Below, piece after piece: positions 5,689 to 10,744 of a DNA stretch of 12,107 nucleotides (its first letter is position 1; each line of letters begins with the position of its first letter). The stretch spans positions 1 through 12,107 of the forward strand of contig JAKAEF010000017.1 in assembly GCA_021820025.1 (NCBI GenBank). Reading direction: 5' to 3'. The notes under the pieces are model-generated. The model was not told where the DNA came from, did no database searches, and saw only the letters and a list, made by a program, of their open reading frames with translations. This stretch comes from a bacterium. Lineage in GTDB: Bacteria; Patescibacteriota; Microgenomatia; Levybacterales; UBA12049. Made by a program: the position numbers and the translations under genes.

Positions 5689-6843
5689 ATGCAGAAAAAA
5701 GTTTTTGGATTGTTTTCTATAATCATTTTATTACTTATTTCTTCTTTAGGCTTTCCTCAAAAAACATCTGCTGAAACATATCCCTGTCAAAAATACTCAG
5801 GTAGCAATGAGTGTATCGACTTTTCAATTACTTCCGGATGTAATGGAACGTCACCCTACGTTAAATGGGATTGGACTGGTAGTAACCTATTTGGAAATAC
5901 CAAATTTACTATTGTTTATAGCAGAAATGGAAATTGGTATATAAAAGATGTATCAGGAACTTCTTGGACAATGACAAATCCTCCTTTTGGAGGAGGAGGA
6001 AGCGGAGGGACAGATAATACAGCACTTAAAGTTGGAGAATATATTAGTGGGAAGCTCTCTGGTGGATATGCCCCAAATATTACAACCGGATATACAAACC
6101 CAGACAAAGCTGTAACGGTTAAAAGTTGCATCCCTCCAACTGCAACTTCTGTTCCACCAACCGCAACAATTACGCCCTCTCCTACTCCATCTGGGCCGCC
6201 AAAAACAACAGTGGATGTTACCTTTCATGTAGAAGGGTTGGACCAGGATAATTTTTCTAATGTCATTCCCCGACCAGGTAAACATGGACAATCAGGTTGG
6301 CCGTTTACTATTTATGCTTATTCAGGATCTACATTGGTAAAGTCTTTTACAGATACTATTACAGAGACCGTAGATGATCCAACAAGTCCACTTTATGGCA
6401 CATTTCATAATGCAAATTTTGATATGACAGGTCTTGCCTCTGGAACATATAAATTTTACGTAAGCACTCCTATGGGAACATTAAGGACACAAATAGGGTC
6501 ATCAACATTTACAATTACTGGTGGCAAAAATAATGTATTAGTAACAGTAGACCCAAATAACCCAAGTTTGCAGGGAGTTCCTTATTTAACTGGTGGAGAT
6601 ATTACAGGAGACAACCAAATAGATATTCAAGATTATAATATTCTGGTAGATTGCTATGGATCTAAAGCAACAAGCCAAAATTGCCAAAATGATAAAACGC
6701 AATTAAAACAAAAATTTCCTAATTTGCCTGCTGATTACTTACCAGGAGATGTAAATGATAACGGTATTGTTGATGGTATTGATTACAATACCCTTCTTCG
6801 AGGTCCTTTTGGCCAAATTGGCGCAGGAGGAGTTCAAAATTAA
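5689..6843 (+). CDS. Secreted protein with beta-rich N-module and C-terminal dockerin (copy 2)
   Basis: This 384-aa paralogue of the previous gene has the same architecture: signal peptide 1-28 (TSA cleavage site before ETYPC), N-module 29-147 with Cys33, 42, 51 and 147, linker 148-172, beta-module about 175-287 (RPGKHGQSGWPFTIY, TLRTQIGSSTFTITGG), and dockerin 303-370. The dockerin loops are D304/T306/D308/D312/D315 and D354/N356/N358/D362/D365, with Cys322 and Cys332 between them. It ends RGPFGQIGAGGVQN. The N-module is more diverged from its sister than the linker and C-terminal half, so the two may bind different targets while sharing the docking part. Upstream in-frame codons overlap the previous gene and the promoter, so ATG 5689 is the start. 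Its likely partner is the cohesin encoded 45 bp downstream. Confidence 0.88.
   Translation: MQKKVFGLFSIIILLLISSLGFPQKTSAETYPCQKYSGSNECIDFSITSGCNGTSPYVKWDWTGSNLFGNTKFTIVYSRNGNWYIKDVSGTSWTMTNPPFGGGGSGGTDNTALKVGEYISGKLSGGYAPNITTGYTNPDKAVTVKSCIPPTATSVPPTATITPSPTPSGPPKTTVDVTFHVEGLDQDNFSNVIPRPGKHGQSGWPFTIYAYSGSTLVKSFTDTITETVDDPTSPLYGTFHNANFDMTGLASGTYKFYVSTPMGTLRTQIGSSTFTITGGKNNVLVTVDPNNPSLQGVPYLTGGDITGDNQIDIQDYNILVDCYGSKATSQNCQNDKTQLKQKFPNLPADYLPGDVNDNGIVDGIDYNTLLRGPFGQIGAGGVQN
6133..6193. repeat. Linker direct repeat, copy 2 (pair 4920-4980)
   Basis: This is the second copy of the near-identical linker-coding block. The single difference is a silent-type change in ACACCC versus ACGCCC. Confidence 0.85.
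6789..6836. repeat. C-terminal tail direct repeat, copy 2 (pair 5591-5638)
   Basis: This second copy of the tail-coding block differs from the first only at the CCAGAT/CCAAAT position. Confidence 0.85.
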
Positions 6844-6853
6844 GTAAAATAAA

Positions 6854-6882
6854 TTGACAAACCAGTAAATCATCTTTACTAT
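6854..6882 (+). promoter_or_regulatory. Promoter for the cohesin gene
   Basis: TTGACA (6854-6859) and TACTAT (6877-6882) are separated by 17 bp. The -10 ends 6 nt before ATG 6889, predicting a leaderless mRNA. All four genes of the cohesin/dockerin cluster thus carry their own TTGACA-17-TAnnnT promoter. Confidence 0.75.
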
Positions 6883-6888
6883 TAATAT

Positions 6889-7557
6889 ATGGATCCAAAT
6901 CAACCAATACAAACACAACCAATCACACCACAACAGCCACAAAAAACAAGTGCTAGTATTATTTCAGGCAGAACACTTCTTTTAATTATTGTCCTTGGTG
7001 TATGTGCAGCTTTTTTCCTATATCTAGCGCTTAATCCAAATGCTGGCAATAAGCAAATTACTAAAGTTGCTCCTACCATGCCAATTCCAACACCATTTGC
7101 TCAATCAGTCCTATCTATTATGCCTGCATCTCAAAGTGCTGCTCCAACAACAGTTAAAACATATGATGTTGTATTAGATAGCAATATAAACACAATTAAT
7201 GCTGTCCAGTTAGAACTGGCATATGACCCAAAAGTTTTAGCAAATGTTTCTGTAAAGGCAGGACCATTCTTTCCAAGACCTCTAGAACTTATTAAAGATG
7301 TTGATTCAGTAAATGGAAGAATTTCTTATGCACTTGGCATTCAGCCACAAGATAAAGGAGTACAAGGGACAGGAACTGTTGCGATTGTCTCCTTTAATAT
7401 TATTCCTGCTGCAACGGCATCAAGCACAACAATTTCTTTCTTACCAAAAACAGTCGTAACAGGAGCAGGAGTTATTCAGTCTGTTTTAAAGAATGCACAG
7501 AGTATAAATATTCCCGTAGCTTCCCTACAAGGTACAACGACCCCGTCACCACGATAA
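6889..7557 (+). CDS. Membrane-anchored cohesin-domain protein
   Basis: This 222-aa protein has a Pro/Gln-rich cytoplasmic N-terminus (1-20), one transmembrane helix (about 29-47) and a short linker rich in Pro and Ser. A cohesin-like domain follows (about 88-210): YDVVLDSNINTINAVQLELA (92-111), YDPKVLANVSV (112-122), VNGRISYALG (141-150), GTGTVAIVSFNI (160-171) and the closing strands to INIPV. This matches the cohesin pattern of a vnavql-type strand, yDpkvL, a ysfa-type strand and GsG-tvatitF. Cohesins bind dockerins with Ca-dependent high affinity, so it probably holds the three neighbouring dockerin proteins at the membrane. There is only one cohesin, so one partner is bound at a time. The tail GTTTPSPR is encoded opposite the conserved FolC C-terminus, and the last 86 bp overlap folC, so the C-terminus may be a truncated or read-through end. 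Confidence 0.85.
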   Translation: MDPNQPIQTQPITPQQPQKTSASIISGRTLLLIIVLGVCAAFFLYLALNPNAGNKQITKVAPTMPIPTPFAQSVLSIMPASQSAAPTTVKTYDVVLDSNINTINAVQLELAYDPKVLANVSVKAGPFFPRPLELIKDVDSVNGRISYALGIQPQDKGVQGTGTVAIVSFNIIPAATASSTTISFLPKTVVTGAGVIQSVLKNAQSINIPVASLQGTTTPSPR

Positions 7558-8848
7558 TTCCATTTTGTTGTTTTGCAATTGCGTACGCTTTTTCTACCGC
7601 TTCTTCTAGAGAAATTGCCGTAAATGCATATTGACTATGAATAAACTGCTGCAACGCTGCAACAGAAACTGATCTATTTTTACCTAAATCTGTTGTCGCA
7701 GAATACTCTGTAGCAATAATAAAATCTGCTTTTTTTGCAATTTGAGTCATCATATTTTTGGCGTCATGCCCTTTTGTAAAGGCAACAATAAAAATCTTTT
7801 TCTCTTTAGGAAATAAATTTGTTATCTCTTGTAGAAAAGATTGCATTTTTGCAATATTATGTGCTCCGTCCAATATGATTGTTTTATTTTGCCATTTTCT
7901 AATTTCAAATCTTCCTGGGATAGATACCAGTTTTAGCGCATGCTTTATTAACAATTCAGAAGTTTTAAATCCTTTTCTTTTTAATTGCAATATTGTTGTT
8001 ACGGCCAGTGCAGCATTTTCTATTTGGTATTTGCCAATTAAAGAAAGGGCGATATTATAAAACGTTATTTCCTGATTTTTATAAGTAAACAAGCTCCCTT
8101 TTTTATTTATTTTTTCATCTTCTACAAAAAAATCTTTTTCATAATACAAACAAGTAGTTTGAGATAAAGAACATTTTTCTTGAATTATTTTTTTTATATT
8201 TGCATCCGTCTCGCCTGTAATAACAATTGATTCTTTTGGCAAATAAGAAATTCTGTCTGTTGCTTCTTGGGCTATTTTTTCTACAGTTTCTCCCAAAATA
8301 GTTGTATGATCTAACGAGATATTGGTTAAAACAAATGCTAATGGTTCTAAAACATTTGTTCCATCATACTTCCCCTCAAGTCCAACTTCTACTACAGCTA
8401 TATCTACTTTTTCTGAGGCAAAATAAACAAATGCAGCTGCAAGTAATATCTCAAAATAAGAAGGCAAACCAAAAATAGATTCTTTCATTTTTTCTATTGC
8501 TGGAACCATAGAATTAATAAGTACAACAAAATTATTATCTGAAATTTGTGTATTATTAATAACTAATCTTTCTGTGACTTTTTCTAAATGAGGAGAAATT
8601 GTTTGCCCTGTTTTATATCCCGCTTTTGTTAACATTGATGCAAGCATAATTGTTGTAGAACCTTTGCCAGAAGTTCCACTTACAACGACAGATTTAAATT
8701 TTTTTTGAGGATTATCTAACAATGACAAAAAATAAATAAAGCGATCTAATGGATTTTTATCTTTGCTTGCTGATTCAAAATCAGAAGGCCGTATAAATAA
8801 ATCTGATTCTAAATATGAAATTGTTTCTGCAAAACTACCAAGCCTCAT
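7472..8848 (-). CDS. folC: FolC/Mur-ligase family enzyme (folylpolyglutamate synthase-like)
   Basis: The family joins glutamate to folate (or dihydropteroate) with ATP in the cytoplasm. This 458-aa protein has the P-loop GTSGKGST (58-65), SPHLEKVTERLVIN (85-98), EVGLEGKYDGTN (154-165), NISLDHTTILGETVEKIAQE (176-195), DGAHN (327-331) and a C-terminal VVTGSLYLVGKLREYL (433-448), all in FolC order. The usual EKAGI lysine, carbamylated in characterised FolC, appears replaced (EATDRI, 195-200). Activity or substrate may therefore differ; CPR genomes often lack full folate synthesis, so a different Mur-type role is possible. I start it at ATG 8848, not 8857, because a perfect TATAAT overlaps 8857 and ends 7 nt before 8848. 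Its 3' end overlaps the cohesin gene tail-to-tail by 86 bp. Confidence 0.88.
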   Translation of the reverse strand: MRLGSFAETISYLESDLFIRPSDFESASKDKNPLDRFIYFLSLLDNPQKKFKSVVVSGTSGKGSTTIMLASMLTKAGYKTGQTISPHLEKVTERLVINNTQISDNNFVVLINSMVPAIEKMKESIFGLPSYFEILLAAAFVYFASEKVDIAVVEVGLEGKYDGTNVLEPLAFVLTNISLDHTTILGETVEKIAQEATDRISYLPKESIVITGETDANIKKIIQEKCSLSQTTCLYYEKDFFVEDEKINKKGSLFTYKNQEITFYNIALSLIGKYQIENAALAVTTILQLKRKGFKTSELLIKHALKLVSIPGRFEIRKWQNKTIILDGAHNIAKMQSFLQEITNLFPKEKKIFIVAFTKGHDAKNMMTQIAKKADFIIATEYSATTDLGKNRSVSVAALQQFIHSQYAFTAISLEEAVEKAYAIAKQQNGIIVVTGSLYLVGKLREYLYSVHSLKQTE

Positions 8849-8855
8849 GAAACCC

Positions 8856-8884
8856 ATTATACCGTTTGTTTTTGCTTTTTCCTA
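8856..8884 (-). promoter_or_regulatory. Promoter for folC, deciding its start
   Basis: TATAAT (8861-8856) lies 7 nt before ATG 8848; a weak TAGGAA -35 (8884-8879) lies 17 bp upstream. The box covers the alternative ATG at 8857, which would therefore not be in the mRNA. The promoter is divergent from that of the gene at 8929. Confidence 0.6.
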
Positions 8885-8893
8885 CCTATGTAT

Positions 8894-8922
8894 TTGAATA
8901 AATAACAAAAACGATGTAGAAT
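8894..8922 (+). promoter_or_regulatory. Promoter for the carbonic-anhydrase-like gene
   Basis: TTGAAT (8894-8899) and TAGAAT (8917-8922) are separated by 17 bp. The -10 ends 6 nt before ATG 8929, so the mRNA should be leaderless. The -35 is 9 bp from the -35 of the divergent folC promoter. Confidence 0.7.
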
Positions 8923-8928
8923 CCTTTT

Positions 8929-9753
8929 ATGACAGCCGAACACCCAGCAAAACCTATGAAACCATCTTCTGAACCACTACGACCAACCCTTAGAGAAGCT
9001 GCGTTAAGTGCATCAGAAGCATTTCATGCAGATGCAGGATTAGTGCATGGACAAATCTCTTTTGGATTATCTAATGAACCCGTTGCACGTAGTGGCTACT
9101 CAATTAATCTTTTAAGAATTCCCGATGGACAAGGTGGCTTTAGAGATATTGATGAACAAGCAATAAAAGGAGTGAAGCTTGTTCTTGTTGCTTGTATGGA
9201 TCAACGGCAAATTGCAGATTTAGTTGATAAAGTTAAGGCTCAATACCAAGACATAAAAGATGATGAAATATTAGTTATAAGCATGGGCGGCGGAATTGTC
9301 CAAACAGATTCAGAAAAAGGACAAAGAGAAAGTGCGCTTAATGCGATGCTTTCATATGTTGTTGATACTTCCGAACAGCCAGTAACTATTGTTGCTACAG
9401 CTCATACCAGTGATCTTACTAACCCAGATTCTAATCCTTGTGGAGGAATCACCCATATGGCTGGTGGAAGAATATCAGAAAAAGTTACAGACCGAGCAAT
9501 AAAAACAAGAATTGCAGAAACGCACCAACTATTAGATCACTCAACTCAAAGTTATGAATTAGGAGAAACAGCAGAAGTAGCAGTAGCAAGCACATACGCA
9601 ATGCTTTCCTCTCTCAAAACACAATTTCCTAATAAAGCAACCACTGCTGAAGTTTTGGTTGTTGTTCCAAATGATCAAACAAAAACAGTAAGAAGAATAC
9701 ACACCCAACCTATAGAATCAGGGAAATTAACACTTTCTCAAATGCTTGCATAA
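8929..9753 (+). CDS. Diverged beta-carbonic-anhydrase-like protein
   Basis: This 274-aa soluble protein has a Pro-rich, low-complexity N-terminus (1-20) and a core that follows the beta-carbonic anhydrase order. It shows VLVACMDQR (85-93; zinc Cys89 and the Asp91/Arg93 dyad), DDEILVISMGGGIV (111-124; compare the family's RNAGG), a helix ESALNAMLSYVVD, then TIVATAHT (153-160; zinc His159) and NPCGGI (169-174; Cys171). In typical beta-CAs the last two ligands are HxxC; here 11 residues separate them, and the RNAG motif is altered. It may hydrate CO2, or it may be a zinc protein with another activity. It is monocistronic with its own promoter and has no clear functional neighbour. The superfamily call is fairly secure, but catalysis is not. 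Confidence 0.6.
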   Translation: MTAEHPAKPMKPSSEPLRPTLREAALSASEAFHADAGLVHGQISFGLSNEPVARSGYSINLLRIPDGQGGFRDIDEQAIKGVKLVLVACMDQRQIADLVDKVKAQYQDIKDDEILVISMGGGIVQTDSEKGQRESALNAMLSYVVDTSEQPVTIVATAHTSDLTNPDSNPCGGITHMAGGRISEKVTDRAIKTRIAETHQLLDHSTQSYELGETAEVAVASTYAMLSSLKTQFPNKATTAEVLVVVPNDQTKTVRRIHTQPIESGKLTLSQMLA

Positions 9754-10041
9754 TTTACATATTTTTTACTTTCTTCTTTTTCTTTCATTATGATTTTCCT
9801 AGAAACTATTTTTTGTACAATCTATTCAACCCTACGGGAGATTATTTAAGAGACTACGGATATAAAGAAATAGAAGGTTTGCAGCACAGACATATCCGAA
9901 GAAAAATGGAGAATTTTTTATACAGACTCTTCTGTCTTAGACAGCATATTTTTTCTAAGTACAAATTCCCAAGAAATAACGCTGACTACACCTATTTTAC
10001 GAAGAATGTTTGGGAAAATATAAAAGAGGACTATTTTAAAT
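9754..10041. other. 288-bp gap, mostly unassigned
   Basis: It begins with a T-rich stretch (9761-9788), followed by a 7-bp inverted repeat CGGATAT/ATATCCG (9857-9863 and 9892-9898) and a short hairpin with a T-run (9932-9954). A plus-strand frame is open from 9675 to 10120. Its part in this gap reads like protein, but it has only a TTG at 9813 or a late ATG at 9906, and its end is antisense to tRNA-Ile. I do not call it a gene; a decayed gene fragment is possible. Confidence 0.4.
9932..9954 (+). terminator. Possible weak intrinsic terminator
   Basis: The palindrome CTGTCTTAGACAG (9932-9944; about 5 bp of stem with a 3-nt loop) is followed by CATA and a run of six T. It could end the transcript of the carbonic-anhydrase-like gene 180 nt upstream. 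The stem is short, so the call is tentative. Confidence 0.3.
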
Positions 10042-10116
10042 TGGTGGGCAGCCATGGAGTCGGACCATGCACTTCCTACTTATCAGATAGGCGTTCTACC
10101 GATGAACTAGCTGCCC
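10042..10116 (-). tRNA. tRNA-Ile(GAU), CCA encoded
   Basis: The minus strand folds into a full cloverleaf of 75 nt. The acceptor is GGGCAGC/GCTGCCC, the D arm GTTC/GAAC with GG in the loop, and the anticodon arm CCTAT/GTAGG with loop CTGATAA (anticodon GAT). The T arm is CATGG/CCATG, the discriminator is A, and CCA is encoded at 10044-10042. The T loop reads TCCGACT, with C at the position that is nearly always U55. The 5' end lies 4 nt after the stop of the 142-aa gene upstream, so both are probably on one transcript and RNase P would separate them. Confidence 0.93.
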
Positions 10117-10120
10117 AAAT

Positions 10121-10549
10121 TTAAACAAAATCAGATAAATCGTTTGGTAATAAACTTCTGTCTAATTCTTGTTCTGTTTTTCCTATTAACTTGTTAAACA
10201 ACAAACTTTGCAAAATCCGCATTTGTGCAATTTCTGCCATTAATTTTTGAGCTCTATGTAAATCTGCAACAGATAATTTTGTATATAATTCTAACAGATT
10301 TCCCAACTTGTTTGATACGGTTTTGTATGCAACAAGTGTTTTACCTGCAGATGAAAGAGACTGATAAGCCTTACTCTTTTTAAGACCACTTAAGTCTCCT
10401 GTGCGCATTTCTATATCTAATGCCTGTTCTTTTTCACTATATCCACTCTCGTTCTCTTCCTGTTTTTTCTCTGCATTCTCAATCTTTCTGCGCTTTCCTT
10501 CTATAATATCTGCTTCTGTTATTTCTGGCTCAAATTCCGGATTTCCCAT
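10121..10549 (-). CDS. Hypothetical helical protein between two tRNA genes, 142 aa
   Basis: I do not recognise this protein. It starts MGNPEFEPEITEADI, followed by a highly charged Lys/Glu stretch (about 18-45, coiled-coil-like). Two or three amphipathic helices follow (LVAYKTVSNKLGNLLELYTK, 72-91; AQKLMAEIAQMRILQSLLFN, 99-118), ending in an acidic tail, LLPNDLSDFV. It has no signal peptide or membrane helix. The open frame extends upstream through tRNA-Cys, so the real start is ATG 10549, 7 nt after the tRNA. The stop is 4 nt before tRNA-Ile. There is no Shine-Dalgarno sequence; cutting at the tRNA ends would leave an almost leaderless mRNA. Confidence 0.75.
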   Translation of the reverse strand: MGNPEFEPEITEADIIEGKRRKIENAEKKQEENESGYSEKEQALDIEMRTGDLSGLKKSKAYQSLSSAGKTLVAYKTVSNKLGNLLELYTKLSVADLHRAQKLMAEIAQMRILQSLLFNKLIGKTEQELDRSLLPNDLSDFV

Positions 10550-10556
10550 ATAATTG

Positions 10557-10628
10557 AGGCGCGTAGCGGATTCGAACCGCTGCATGGAAGTTTTGCAGAC
10601 TCCTGCGTTACCACTTCGCCAACGCGCC
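10557..10628 (-). tRNA. tRNA-Cys(GCA), CCA not encoded
   Basis: This is a minus-strand cloverleaf of 72 nt. The acceptor GGCGCGT/ACGCGCC is the same as in well-known bacterial tRNA-Cys, and the discriminator is U, as expected for Cys. The anticodon arm is GGAGT/ACTTC with loop CTGCAAA (anticodon GCA), and the T arm is AGCGG/CCGCT with a normal TTCGAAT loop. The 3' end continues CAATTAT, so CCA must be added by tRNA nucleotidyltransferase. It is the first element of a tRNA-Cys / 142-aa gene / tRNA-Ile unit. Confidence 0.95.
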
Positions 10629-10666
10629 AATTCTAAATCCACGCTGCCTCTAAGGTGTACTCGCTA

Positions 10667-10695
10667 AGTATACCAAAATAAGCCTGTTTTTTAAA
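10667..10695 (-). promoter_or_regulatory. Promoter for the tRNA-Cys / CDS / tRNA-Ile unit
   Basis: On the minus strand, TATACT (10672-10667) is preceded by TGG, giving an extended -10, and TTTAAA lies 17 bp upstream (10695-10690). Transcription would start near 10660, about 30 nt before the tRNA 5' end. It is the only good promoter upstream of the unit and is back-to-back with the promoter of the gene at 10745. Confidence 0.6.
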
Positions 10696-10707
10696 GACCG
10701 AGATCAT

Positions 10708-10736
10708 TTGTGCAATAACAGGTATTAGCTTATAAT
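10708..10736 (+). promoter_or_regulatory. Promoter for the GT4 glycosyltransferase gene
   Basis: A perfect TATAAT (10731-10736) ends 8 nt before ATG 10745. TTGTGC (10708-10713), 17 bp upstream, is a partial -35. A leaderless or nearly leaderless mRNA is predicted. Confidence 0.65.
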
Positions 10737-10744
10737 AAGTACCT

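Noticed and set aside
5953..6291. Minus-strand open frames inside the dockerin genes
   Set aside because: They are Cys/Trp/Arg/Ser-rich shadows of the real coding strand with no start signals.
2679..6843. Sortase (LPXTG) or lipobox anchoring of the dockerin proteins
   Set aside because: No LPXTG, hydrophobic C-terminus or L-x-x-C lipobox is present; AASASC in the first protein lacks the hydrophobic lipobox residue.
10042..10124. Protein-like end SHGVGPCTSYLSDRRSTDEL on the plus strand
   Set aside because: It is the typical antisense translation of a tRNA gene, here tRNA-Ile.
10550..10642. Upstream extension of the 142-aa gene beginning MDLELARWRSGN
   Set aside because: These codons are the sense translation of tRNA-Cys; the gene starts at ATG 10549 after the tRNA.
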